Below, one piece after another: positions 23,956-35,140 of a DNA stretch of 64,000 nt. The notes beneath the pieces are model-generated. The model saw nothing but the letters and a program-made list of their open reading frames with translations, was not told the DNA's origin and made no database searches. This DNA comes from Bradysia coprophila (lineage: Eukaryota; Arthropoda; Insecta; Diptera; Sciaridae). Within the stretch, counting starts at the first letter, position 1. Every line of letters starts with the position of its first letter. The stretch lies in contig NC_050738.1 in the NCBI RefSeq assembly GCF_014529535.1, forward strand, positions 5,250,140 to 5,314,139, given 5' to 3'. The translations under genes were made by a program, and so were the position numbers.

Positions 23956-24013
23956 TGCCCAGCCGCGGATTTGAACACGGGACCTCTCGATTATGAGTCG
24001 AGAGCTCCAGCGC
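23956..24013 (-). pseudogene. 3' part of a tRNA-like sequence (CAT anticodon loop)
   Basis: Read on the minus strand, a 7-bp anticodon stem CTCTCGA/TCGAGAG encloses CTCATAA. A T-arm follows with loop TTCAAATC and a perfect B-box GTTCAAATCC, then an acceptor-like CTGGGCA. The 5' acceptor strand and D-arm are missing. DR1 sequence sits in their place, joined at GCGCTGG. It is therefore a truncated tRNA-Met-like pseudogene or a tRNA-derived SINE fragment, not a functional tRNA. Confidence 0.45.
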
Positions 24014-24057
24014 TTGTCATTATTTTTGTCGTCGTTATCGATAACAGATGAATAGGG
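24011..24057 (+). repeat. DR1 3' half
   Basis: CGCTTGTCATTATTTTTGTC through GTCGTTATCGATAACAGATG is one of the closest matches to the family 3' box. The upstream boxes are absent; the tRNA-like remnant adjoins instead. Confidence 0.6.
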
Positions 24058-25469
24058 AATTTGGCAAATTTTGAATTCGTCAGTAGTACCTACACACTCG
24101 CACTGGATTTACTAGTCATAACCATATCTCAATATGAAAGATTAGGACGAAATCTGATTTACTCAAACGAATATTTTACAGACGACTGCGCTCATTCCAT
24201 CGTTAATCGGTTAACATTTCTGTCCCATATTTCGTGGAAATTTCACGTTTCTTTCTATGTACTTTACGATAACAGATGATCCTTTTGTGATGCAGTTACA
24301 ATAGCAGTTGTTCACATAAACCCGATTTTTTAGCACTTATTGTTATGAAAAGCTTTCTTTTTTAAATCTCCATGGATGTTTCAATGGCATTAGAACGAAA
24401 TATGTATTCTCCATTACACGATCTGCTTGCAAGGTGTCACTTTCTATATGAGGTATTTTACAATCAATTCTCTCGTATACGCGTGTCTAGCGTTAACTTT
24501 GATATTTCCGAGAATTTACCCTTGAAAATATAAAGTTATGGAGGCAATTTCCGATGATATAATTGTTGTTATTGCCATTATAGTAAGACATATAACTTGT
24601 CTTTATCATTAAGTTACTATATTAGAGGAAATGGAGTGAAAAGGAGTCCATGTGGAAAAGAAAATCTTTGGTAACATTAAAATTTCATAAAATATTTTTT
24701 GCCAGTGACAGGTTGTTCTGTACATGTCTTAGACAACTTGTTACAGTGAATTATATTTGTAGAAATGAATAGAAAAAAAATATTTAAAAAGAATATTTCG
24801 ATTGCATTACGTAAAATAGAGGTAAAAGGTAAATAAATTGTTCTTTACAGGTAAAATATAAAATATGCCTGACATTCCGTAAAATATGTTCAACCTACAC
24901 GTAAGTTTGCTTGATAAAATGAAGAGAAAAAAAGTTGTAATAAAAAAATGAATGTTTCAGCATGTACAATGTTCAGCAGATAAAATGTAATTTCATACCA
25001 AGAATAGATTTTGGTCGCATTTAACAGGGGGCCATGTAGATTTTATTGACAAAACGATAAGGTCAATCATTTTTGTATTTATAGAGAATGGTTTGTCTGT
25101 CGAAAAGAATTACTATCTCTTATATCAGACCACTTTTGCACCTCTACTGGAAAAAACACAGAAAGCTTTAAATAACGGTCGTGTACATAGATAAGTAGAG
25201 ATATAACAAGTCCAGTCGAGAAGTCAATTATGAACACAATATGGAATTAACTGGACGCAGAGGTCATTATGACATAAACGATTTGTAATTCGCACGCGTA
25301 ATTTACGTAATTTACAAATAGGACGTTTGTAGTCAGCGCTGAAAACAAAAGGATTCCTTGATGAAGCTTTTCAAACAGTCGAAGTCAGTGAAATTTACAC
25401 ATGGATTTGCTTCAGCTGGTTATCAGCTTCTCCATTCATATAAACTTGACTGCTCTTACGTCTTTATAC
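24058..25469. other. gene-free A/T-rich stretch
   Basis: No exon, hairpin or repeat boundary could be supported here apart from scattered A-rich runs. Confidence 0.35.
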
Positions 25470-25740
25470 CAGAGAAATGGTAAGCGCGGCCCCTTATGGC
25501 TGGGATAGAACACGCCTGACGGCTTTTTTCTAAGAACGGTTGAACTGTCAAACGTTTTTACATTTGCATGTAAAATTTTGACACTTAAGTTTCATCAACG
25601 ATATATATCGTTATCGTTAACGACATTTATAGTTTGACTATATGGTTGACGTTTTGGTCGCATCATCTTCTAATTTTTCGAAAAGCTTCGTCAGGCTCAT
25701 TCTATCCCAGCCATGAGGGGCCGCGCTTATCATTTCTCTG
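25470..25740. mobile_element. 271-bp hAT-type MITE with long TIRs
   Basis: A perfect 8-bp direct repeat, CTTTATAC, lies at 25462-25469 and 25741-25748. The termini CAGAGAAATGGTAAGCGCGG and its mirrored right end CCGCGCTTATCATTTCTCTG continue as an inverted repeat for about 60 bp through GCTGGGATAGAA. Both the CAGAG start and the 8-bp duplication are diagnostic of hAT. The centre holds an ACGATATATATCGT palindrome. Confidence 0.88.
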
Positions 25741-25905
25741 CTTTATACGGACTTACAACTACTGAGACGTGTATGCTCGTTTGTTTGTATGAGTGCGTCC
25801 TCTTTACTCTTGCGTTAAGTTTTTAATTTAATTTAGTTTTATATGAAACCGAGGGTTAAACACACACACACCTATAAAGACGATATGAAGCCAAAGCCCG
25901 TTGAT

Positions 25906-25938
25906 TATTTTTGTCATCATCGTCAATAACAGATGACA
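25906..25938 (+). repeat. DR1 3' box only
   Basis: ATTATTTTTGTCATCATCG is followed by TCAATAACAGATGACATAC. No upstream boxes were recognised. Confidence 0.5.
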
Positions 25939-27154
25939 TACACCAATGCATATTTTAAAAAGAAAAGTGCCAAGATACTGGTTTGGTTAGTTGCCTGGTC
26001 CCTGAACAATTTGTTGTACAATATTTTGGAAGAACTTTGCTCATTTTATATTAAGACACGTTGGTGTTCTACTTTACAGTCTCAGGTGTTTTTCAGATGG
26101 TCCACTCATTCATTAGTTCATTTTATTACAATTCATACAAGTGGATTTACATAAATCAATTTTAATCGTTTAAAGTGAAAGATTTTTTATGCCGCGTTAG
26201 GCGACCCTTTAAACGAAAGAAGTAACAGAAAATAAACCGGTGAACCACTGAGTACTGAAACAACATGAAACGATTTTCGGTTTTGTTTTATTTTGTTCTG
26301 CGATAATATACGAGCGATGACCCGTTAAATACTAAAAATTTATTTTCTGAAAATCGAAAATGAATTACTGAAACTTAATTATCGAAATGAAATATGTGGG
26401 TCATGTTTGTTGACTATATTGCATTGGGTACACATGGTTCTAGTGTTAATTAATGATTTACTAACATCACACACTTGAAAATTGTTTACACGCATTTTCC
26501 AACCGACCAGCAAACAAATATAAAATGAATTTTGCGTGGCTCCTCTGGCCAGCCAATATTCTGTAATAAGTACATAGCATCTAAACAAGTTTAAACAACA
26601 TACAGATTGAAAAATAATTGAGTTTTCTTTATTGAATCATAAAATTTTGTGTGTATGATTTATAACATGCAAATTTTACCGCAATAGCAATAAGAGAGCG
26701 CACACTTTTCAGGTCCTTGGAATCAATATTTTCATTTAACATTTTATTTAATGACTTGCGAACATAAATCTGCGGTTTTAAGAGTTACACACATCGAGAG
26801 AAGAACAAGCGAAAAAATATTTACGATTGTTGTTTCAGTTACTAATTTATTCATTGAAATTTTCTTGGAAGTTTATGGATGTTAAAATTTGCCTTTGTCT
26901 TTCACTTTCATTTATTTAGCAGCATGAAATATAAATCCATTTAATTCGTCGTTGGTGTCGTTCGATTTTATATCCGAGAGGAAAATGGAAAGTGCAGGTC
27001 AGTTTTACTTGAATTTTATCTTGCGATTTTTGGAAGTAAATAAGGAACCGATTTTATGGCAGACATATTTCTTTGGCGTTTGATTTACGATCAATAAAAC
27101 ATTTTTCGCAACAAGTGACGAAAAGTAGGACTTTCCGTTGCCTTTATTGCGAAC
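25939..27154. other. gene-free stretch
   Basis: A/T-rich DNA without recognisable exons or element ends. Confidence 0.3.
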
Positions 27155-27320
27155 AACGTTGTATACAACTCGGTGATAAATGATTTTTTAGACACTAGAT
27201 GTGTTGATTGTCACTCGAGACCGCAGGTCGAGTGTGACAATGCACCTGTGGTCTCGAGTGACAATCAACACATCTAGTGCCTAAAAAATCATTTATCCCT
27301 CGGTTGTATAAATAACTATT
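27155..27320. mobile_element. foldback element with ~50-bp hairpin arms
   Basis: ATAAATGATTTTTTAG at 27177 is mirrored by CTAAAAAATCATTTAT ending at 27296, and the arms continue through CACTAGATGTGTTGATTGTC/GACAATCAACACATCTAGTG to the apex. Weaker pairing extends outward through CAACTCGG/CGGTTG. The apical loop has GACCGCAGGTCGAG. The outer end (revcomp GAAATAGTTATTTATACAAC) resembles those at 40476 and 55340. Confidence 0.75.
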
Positions 27321-27372
27321 TCAACGAAGTTTTCACATGCAAAGAGGTCTTTAGACTATAAGATTTGACATT

Positions 27373-27432
27373 TAACATTAGCCAGAGCTCATACCTTATT
27401 TTTGTCGGTCGTTGCCAGTAACATATCAGTTA
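27373..27432 (+). repeat. DR1 partial copy
   Basis: ACATTAGCCAGAGCTCATAC is followed by TTATTTTTGTCGGTCGTTG and AGTAACATATCAG. It preserves the middle block but has a degraded 3' box. Confidence 0.45.
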
Positions 27433-27758
27433 GTCCATTTCACTCGGAAAATGAAATTCTTATTTTGTAGGACCCCGATAAGTCTGACAATTTAGAGAGA
27501 CGTTTCATATACCATTGTGTCTAAAGAGTTTGCCTGTATTTTTCACGATCGGTGTATACATCACTCGATTGGACTCGGTCCCATTAAGTAACTCCATATA
27601 TTTTCTATGCGCCTTCGGTAGGCAGTGACAGGACTTGAAAAGTCGAAATTGGGATTTTTTGCACGTTTTTTCCCTATCAGTGGATGTAATTGACCAGAAC
27701 TGAGTTAATTATAAAGCCAATGTCAAGTAGTTATGAGAAGAATAGAGTTTAACCTGTT

Positions 27759-27950
27759 ACAGACGGCAAGCATATGATCAGAATTATTATCGGGTCTATT
27801 ACTTCCATCGATCAAAGTATTTAATCTGTTGATTTCAAATCTTGTACTTCAATATTTTTAACATGCGATTTACTATATAAAGGCCATATTACGCAGAGCA
27901 TGTCATTATTTTTGTCGTCGTTTTCGATAACAGATGAATAGCCGTATGTG
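27759..27950 (+). repeat. DR1, reference copy with promoter-like spacing
   Basis: A 192-bp copy alignable end to end with the reversed copy at 33466-33662. Order: ACAGACGGCAAGCATATGA, a TCTATTACTTC box, a TCTTGTACTTC box, TATATAAAGG (27774-27783 plus 100, i.e. 27874-27883), CAGAGC, TCATT (A at 27905), GTCGTCG and GATAACAGATGAATAGCC. From the A of TCATT, the TATA start is at -31 and AGATG is at +28 to +32, the positions of TATA, Inr and DPE in arthropod core promoters. It encodes no protein. Confidence 0.75.
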
Positions 27951-28939
27951 ACAGTTAGAAGCCGACCAATCCTTACGAACGGTCTTATTACGATCCTGCG
28001 AAGTCGGACTTTATGAGTCACTTGTAACATAATCTGTTGTTATCGTTATATAATATATGTCTCAGATTTGAGTCACACTTCTTAGCAAAACGTATGATGT
28101 GTGCTGTAGACCTCAGGTTTAGTTACGCAACAAACAATTTCTCTGAATTCTATAAGGTTCATTGACATAGCGTTTGAAAGAACATGAAAAACGTAAACAT
28201 TTTGCGATTGAATCTTAATTATTAAAGCTCCTGAATTGTAACGAAGCGCAGTTGTTTCATTACGCTTCTAGGAACATCAACGATAAACAATTTCGTCGCG
28301 TTGTTACACTTTCACACGCATTACATAAATTTTATTAAACGCAATCCATTTTCAAATAAACACCGAAGAATGTATATTATGATGGAAGTCCGTCAAATTT
28401 TCTTTTTAAAATGATTTTTTTCTTCGTCTCATCGATTACTAGTCTGGCGACGTTTAAAGTTCAATACTCTTTGGCGCTGGTAATTAGCTTCAAATTGTGA
28501 ATGGGTTGCAAAACAAACTTTTACTATTGTTTATGTTATTGTTTTGTTATTGCGTTTTTTAAAATATTTTTTTTTTATTTATTTTAAATTTCTTTGACTG
28601 AGGTGATTACGGAAATCGGAAGGCGAAATAAAATTCCATCGGAATTTAATATTTCTGGCAACAAAATAAATAAATGTGGAAATGCGATCAATGAGGCAAT
28701 AATATATTTGTAATAAAGCTGTGGCTAATCTAAACATATCGGAAAGCGTAAATAAAATGCAAACAATACACTTTTTTTATTGAGGAAAGAAACGCATATC
28801 GATGTGATGGGAAGGAAAGAGGGAAAATGTTTCGCAGGAATTTTTCTTTTCGTTTTTGAAATATTGCGAGAATATTGTTCTTCCAATGAAATAAAATCCC
28901 GCTGGATAACTAAAACATACAACTGTGATAACTTAACTT

Positions 28940-29115
28940 ACTTTACTAGTGAGGTAATGTGGCCATTCCCTCACTAGTGAAGACCCTTTCCCTCGCTCGT
29001 AAAGTAAAACGTCATACTTTACACGTGAAATAATTTGATATCTCGTATCCAGAGAGTAAACGTATCCGAGGGCTTCAGCCCTGGTATAGTAATGTACTAT
29101 TACATTTTTCTGTCA
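28940..29115. repeat. composite foldback remnant related to 11799-11900
   Basis: CTTTACTAGTGAGG is mirrored by CCTCACTAGTGAAG at 28940-28982. Further right, GATATCTCGTATCCAGAGAG and CGAGGGCTTCAGCCCTGG repeat the core and apex of the 11.8-kb hairpin, followed by TAGTAATGTACTATTAC. The right arm is missing. Confidence 0.5.
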
Positions 29116-29238
29116 TGTCATCATCTGATGAAAATGCTTTTTCGTGAACATTACAACAAATAAAGTGTGAATCTATTACTTCTTTTGTTTAAACAATATC
29201 CTTATATCGAAATTAGTCAAAAATTCCTAAAGGGTGAA

Positions 29239-29613
29239 CGTGACGCAAGTCCTTACATCCACCTACAAAATAACTTGAGGGTGAGGGTGACTTATTTTAA
29301 AATATTATTTTGATCTAGGGCCAGAGATAGAAAATCGATAGAAACGTTTAGGAGTTACGCAATCATCTTTTTTCATAGGATCTAACTAACTAACGTAGCC
29401 AATTTGAGTTAGCTGAAAATACGAAATTTTTCTCATTTATATACAAAGCCAAATTATCTCGGCCAAATCTCAACCAAATTTTGCGTGTGACAGCTCTAAA
29501 TGCCTAGATTCCAAATATCCAAATTGGAGCCATTGGAGCCAAGTTCTGTAAATATGTTACTTAATACCTAAATATGTTTTTGGAAAATTTTGTAGTAGAG
29601 GACTTGCGTCACG
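29239..29613. mobile_element. 375-bp TIR element (CGTGACGCAAGTCC ends)
   Basis: CGTGACGCAAGTCCT at the left is mirrored by AGGACTTGCGTCACG at the right, a perfect 15-bp inverted repeat. Weaker pairing inward includes CTACAAAAT/ATTTTGTAG. No coding capacity and no clear target duplication. Confidence 0.6.
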
Positions 29614-32126
29614 CCCGCTTGACATGATACATGATACGGGCATGTGGAACAAGTCCCTGTATTAACTTCCACCAAAACAACTTGTTACGATAACTTCAAA
29701 TGAAAAAATGATTTTCAGAGAAACGAAAATGTTTTTCGCTCATTCTTCCTATCTTCCTAACAGTTTTTAAGTGAAAAAATGGGTGTGATTTTGGGCGAAA
29801 GGTCTGATAAAATATGGATGTATTTACGTCACAACGACGGAGAAGTTGATTCGGCAGCCTGTTTTCCAAGAGAATGCAACCAATCATTTTTAATACGGTT
29901 ATGTCATCTGATATTTGCAAATAAATAAATAATCGATTAGCTTTCAAGGATCCGATTCTATAATATTACTGATTTTGTTCTTTTCTTATCGCCTTAGAAA
30001 AGTTGATACACAGCGCTCAAATGTTACTGTTCTTGTTTAACCGAAATTGAAAATTCGAGAAAATAATTCGGTTCACAATTTAACTTTGCGTTCAACTGAA
30101 ATCAACTATTTATGTTTGCAATGACCATGAAATAAATCTGTAATGCATCACAATGCATCAATATACTCTGGAAAATGTCCACAGTAAGGAATAACATAAT
30201 TCCAATAAAAGTTGCGTGTTGCTGAATAGCTAGGTTGTGTAATACAATAACAGAATTGTAACAAAAAGTTTCGCATCTTTGCTTGTTATACAATAATACG
30301 TTTATTGCAGAAATCACATAAGGATTTATGGCATAATTGAACCGATTTTCTTTACACTAAAGGAAATCTATGGAACGATTGAAATCATTTTAGTTTCAAG
30401 TCAAAAGTGTAAAGAAAGATTCTGAACGAGCTAGATTCGTATGGGCTTTAAATTTTGTGATGTACGCCACTGAGCTCAACAGCTGGTCCAGAAATAAAGT
30501 AGTTTTTTGCTACGTATGCCTGAGGACTACTGGTGAATAACTGCATATTTCGAATTTGAGTCCATACAAATCTTCAGATGTGTCTCCTTGTTTCCAAAAA
30601 TTTGGATAAAAAAAAAATTATAAGAACTGCAGTGACTAACATTCATAAACCAGTTAAGGTTCTAAAAGAAATGGTTGACACCTCTGAGTTGATCACGAAG
30701 ACGGTGGCAGCAAAATTTTCTAGTGGCTCCTCCGACGACGCAGAAGAGAACAGTTTATGTGCTAAAATTTTTATATGGAAAATCGTGAGTGTCCCGTTAA
30801 CTTGTTATTTCAGAACTGTGGGTTTTCCTACACATACGCGAGTGTATGTGACAAGTACAGACGTATATACACTGCACGGTTCGCCTAAGCCAACTTTAAA
30901 TAGAAATGTCGGATAACAAAAAAATTTCTTTTGTAATATTGACGAGGGGTGAGTAAGTAATTCATTTATTTATAAATTAGCTCAAACCGCTGCGAGATTT
31001 TTGAGGTCGGGATGCAATTGCATCTAATTGCAAGATCGTTCGTATAAAAATAGTTATTCTACTCCACCTGGTTGCAGAGCAGTGGCCTTGGAAAGTCAAA
31101 AAATGACAATTTTCAAAGGATGATAACAGCAAGACGATGCGATCTGGGAAGTGAGTAAGAAGCTATAGTGGCAAGGTTCGATAAGCCCTTTCGAACGCAA
31201 ATAAAACATTTTTCGAAAGTAGTCCAGAACTACCAAATTTAAACAAAAGTTAGTTTTGGGTAATTTTAGTCAACTTCGGTCAATTTTGGGCACCTTTGTT
31301 CCCTATCGGTAGACTTTTTGAGCAACAAAATTATATCTGTCGCTTAGCTTGAAGTCTAATGATACCAAACACGAGTGGCAGGAGGTGTTATGGTATTTTG
31401 AATCGAGGTCGATCTACTTGCACCAAGACTGGAAAATGTCAAAAAATATCGAAGAACTAAAATTTCTTAGATTGATTGGTTTTAGAGCGTTTATCACTGT
31501 AGAATTCAAGGCTCATACTTGTTTTTTTCGGTGTAGGAAAATAATATATTTTAATACATAAAATGTTACCCTTTGACCGTAACGTATGCTCACATTTACA
31601 TTTATGGTAGAAAACATTTTAATAGAAAATTGACGATGAAAATCCCGATTTATTTCCAAATAGGAAAAGTTTTTGCCGAGAGTTATGCAGTCATGTATGT
31701 TATAAAATATTTACATACTGCACCTACGCCGAACTACCTACTTCACTCGTATATTTTATCCAAACCGAAACAAAAATAAATATTATGTAAAATACCCGTT
31801 ATTGGTACTACGCACAATTTCCTTGATGGCAATTTAATAACGTTTTGTAGACCGAACAGAAACTTTTAGTGTGTGTCTCTTTGGTCAGAGAAGGAATAAT
31901 AAGTATTCTCGTCCAAAAATCCCACTAAGAATTTTGGTCAATTCTTATCATCATGGTTTGGTAATTAAATAGTTTGACCTACGACAAAGTATGGCGGTAG
32001 ATTTAAAGGTGGATCATTGGGCTAGTTCGTTTTCAATAAAATTCAGTTCTTTGAAAATGGAAACCGTGCCGATATTCAATCAGTAATTATCTTCTTTTGT
32101 TTAAAGTATCACCAAGTGTTCAAAAC
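29614..32126. other. gene-poor stretch
   Basis: Contains one weak open frame (listed separately) and no recognised element. A degenerate partial repeat of AAGTCC...ACCAAAACAACTT near 29660 echoes the left end of the preceding element. Confidence 0.3.
30578..30916 (+). CDS. uncharacterised open frame, 112 codons
   Basis: A 112-residue frame whose central part (KPVKVLKEMVDTSELITKTV, then SSGSSDDAEEN) has balanced amino-acid composition unlike translated A/T-rich noise. I recognise no family. The first codons sit in an A-run and there is no obvious promoter. It could be a single exon of an unrecognised gene or a degenerate copy. Confidence 0.18.
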   Translation: MCLLVSKNLDKKKIIRTAVTNIHKPVKVLKEMVDTSELITKTVAAKFSSGSSDDAEENSLCAKIFIWKIVSVPLTCYFRTVGFPTHTRVYVTSTDVYTLHGSPKPTLNRNVG

Positions 32127-32253
32127 TAAATCTTTTACTTCATTTGTTTAAACAAATATTTTCTAATATATAAGCGAGGCCAATGTCAATGTCAAGTCAA
32201 TGTTCTGTTCATTGCTAATATTTCTCGTCTTTGTCGATAACAGATTACTGCCC
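32127..32253 (+). repeat. DR1 copy
   Basis: Begins AAATCTTTTACTTCATTTGT, contains ATATAAGCGAGGCC and ends TTTGTCGATAACAGATTACTG. The spacing between boxes is slightly longer than in other copies. Confidence 0.6.
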
Positions 32254-33139
32254 GTGCGTATGGTTATCATATGATGAATGTAGTGGTCTTTGTTTACGAA
32301 TGAAAACGGCTATCCATTTTCTGTACAAATCCGCACCCATAAGGAGTTAACTTTACATCTGCAAATATAACGTCACGGATCCCTTTTCACAACACTTCTC
32401 ACATGCTCTGAGTCATAAGTATCGAATTCGATTGATAAATTCAACGATATTTTCGTCCCGAACGCTGCTTTTCATAAACACAACAATCATAAATTTATTT
32501 TCATATCTGCCGTAACATGGTCCGTATCTCTATCATAGAAAAAGAAACCATGCGAGTATGTCTTATGGTTGATTTATTTGCATAACCACAAAAGCATAGT
32601 CAGTGAACATATATTAGATGAGCAATGCTAGGTTTAGTGTATTATTAAAAGTGAAAAGAAAATATTACATTTTCCGCAAATAATCGCAGACATTTATTTT
32701 CAAAACACATCAGCATGAATATAAACGAATCTATTGGTACAAGCACAACGATCAAAATTTTTTTTTCTTCTCAATCTATTATAAAATTATGTTATGAACG
32801 AGGTTACGAAGTTGTAACCTTCAATACTCTCATGTATAACTAAAGAAAAGTTACGGAAATTTTCCGTTCTAATCACTCATGTGCAATTATAGCATACCTT
32901 GCATGGAGTCCATGGATGGGGTCCCTCATACTCACTATTATATCAATCTATTTTGAAGATGACTTTTATCAATATAGCCTCAATATAAACAACGCTCAAA
33001 GTAAGATACATGCGACTATTGAAAGTATTTGAGTAAAACGATTTGATATTTTGAGAAATCGTGTTCACAATAAATCTGTAGCCTCTTTATGATTTTGCAC
33101 TGTTCTGGAAATCTTTCGTGATAACTTTATCCTTCGCTT

Positions 33140-33225
33140 CTTCTTTTAGTTCAATAGCGCAGCGCATAGGTCGAGACTTCATATTGAATTATTGAATTGC
33201 CAGTTTTGGGTTCGAAACTCAACCG
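33140..33225 (+). other. possible tRNA-derived A-box/B-box pair
   Basis: TTAGTTCAATAGCG resembles a pol III A box and GGGTTCGAAAC, about 60 bp on, matches a B box with a pairing T-stem (TTGGG/CTCAA). No acceptor stem or convincing anticodon stem can be drawn. It may be a tRNA-SINE head or a decayed tRNA. Confidence 0.2.
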
Positions 33226-33465
33226 CAACACAAATAATTCGTTTCATCAGGTTGTTGTCCACAATAATGGCATCTGATTGAATTGGTTATTAGGTTGTGT
33301 CTCGGATTTAGTACCGATAATATCTTTTTGTGTTACATGTAATTGTTCGTTGGTCATTCAGTCAGTTAGGCGAAAAACCCGTTGACCGTGTGTGTTGTCT
33401 TTTTTAGTTCACGGCCTTCCGTCGGGAATGGTCAACTGAATCGTTATCTTCCATTGACATGTTAA

Positions 33466-33662
33466 CACATACGGCTATTCATCTTTTATCAATATAACGA
33501 CAAACACAATAATGACAAGCTCTGGGTAATATGGTCCTTTATGCAGTAAAGAGCATGATAAAAAAATTGAAGTACAAGATTTGAAATCAAGAGATTGAAA
33601 ATATTTTGATCGATGGAGGTTATAGACCCGACAATAATACTGGTCATATGATTGCCGTCTGT
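33466..33662 (-). repeat. DR1, full copy in reverse orientation
   Basis: Read on the minus strand it parallels the 27759-27950 copy throughout: ACAGACGGCAATCATATGA, the ATCGATCAAAATATTTTC box, TCTTGTACTTCAA, GCATAAAGGACC, CAGAGCTTGTCATT, TTTGTCG and AAAGATGAATAGCCGTATGTG. The two share both ends, which defines the element as ~190-200 bp. Confidence 0.72.
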
Positions 33663-35070
33663 AAGACGTTCATAGCTGTTGCTCTGTTTTCAAACAACCT
33701 TTGATTTTCATCTCTACATATCAATGACTACGACATAATTATCTCCCTTTCAAGATTCTTAGTTCACGATGTCTTCTAATGGTAACATCACTTAAATCGT
33801 ACAATCAACTCGATTACGGATCGGTGCTAGTGATCTATTGTGATGAGCTGTATAGGTATCGCTTTGATAAGATAAAATGGTCTGAACATTTCCTTATCTT
33901 TTATTTACTGTACCTACTGCTGAAACACTCAATTCAAACACCGAAATGTTCCAATTCAACCAGGAACTAAGGATTGTGGTATTTTCCGATTAAAATACAC
34001 ATGATTTTGTTGATCGACGCGCAATCGCAGAGCGCACAGACACATACACACGGTATGAGGTATAGCAACAGAAAAAAAGGAAAATAAACGGAAAACTCAG
34101 TTTTCTATTTTTCGCTGCAACAGTTTGGTTGAACGTTCCGTGGTATATATGAAAATATTCTAACGGGATTTGCCTCAGTATTTAGATACTTCTCGTGCCG
34201 TTCTGACTGTCATCAGCTTATTCACAGAAGAAGAAGAACGATTTCTCGGTTCATATGCATTTTGTATACTATACATGCCAAGTTGGAATGCAATTCGGGA
34301 TCACTTATAAAATCGAAAAGAAAATTCAACAAGTCAATTGAATTTTATTGGATTATCTGTACCAATAACGTGTGTTAAGTGTTTAAATTACACTGAATAG
34401 ACACTCTTGCTCTATATAGATACAAAAAGAAAAACTGTTTAAATTGTGCTTTGAATGTGTGGTGATCGAACATTTTGAATAAGAAAGTGCATTCTTTAGA
34501 GATTTTTTTTTATTGGTGCATGGAACTGAATCCGATCATAGGATAAAAGTGGATAAAATTAAAATTACTGAAAAGTGAATTAAATTCATCGGTTTTGACC
34601 TATAAAATATTGATGCGCGTGCATCAATTCAAATGAACTAAATCTTCAAGGTAAGGAATTTAAATGTTTTTTTCTCTCTTCTATCTCAAAAAATATTTTG
34701 AAATTTTTAAGTGTTTTTGATGAAAAGTACGAAGATAATACTGCCGCTCAGGAATGCCTGGGTTTTTTGTAATTACGAAATTTCGCATTTTTCTCTCGTT
34801 ATCTTACCACGATGTGTAGGCTTCTAGTAAATACAAGTGACCAACAGTTTTAATGCTATGAAGGTAGCGATTTATACATAAATGGGATTACATGACTGCA
34901 ATATTGTAATGATAATAAAAATGGAAAGACGGAAGATCTTTTATTTTCCTGTATTGTTTAATGGGGGTCCATTTACTTCTTTGGTTCATTATGGCGATGC
35001 ATGGACTATACATCTTTTTGGAATAGACCAAACAACATGTGATACGGAAAGCATATCACCATTGTAATCC
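33663..35070. other. gene-free stretch
   Basis: A/T-rich DNA; no exon or mobile-element boundary was recognised. Confidence 0.3.
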
Positions 35071-35140
35071 AATCTATTACTTCTTTTGTTCTAATTGCTT
35101 TCAGCAGTTCCACAATCTTTTACTTCATTCCAGTTAACAT
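35071..35140 (+). repeat. DR1 5' boxes only
   Basis: AATCTATTACTTCTTTTGTT and, 40 bp later, AATCTTTTACTTCATTCC represent the paired 5' boxes. No TATA or 3' box follows. Confidence 0.45.

Noticed and set aside
23956..24013. Functional tRNA-Met gene
   Set aside because: The 5' acceptor strand and D-arm are missing; only the 3' half folds.
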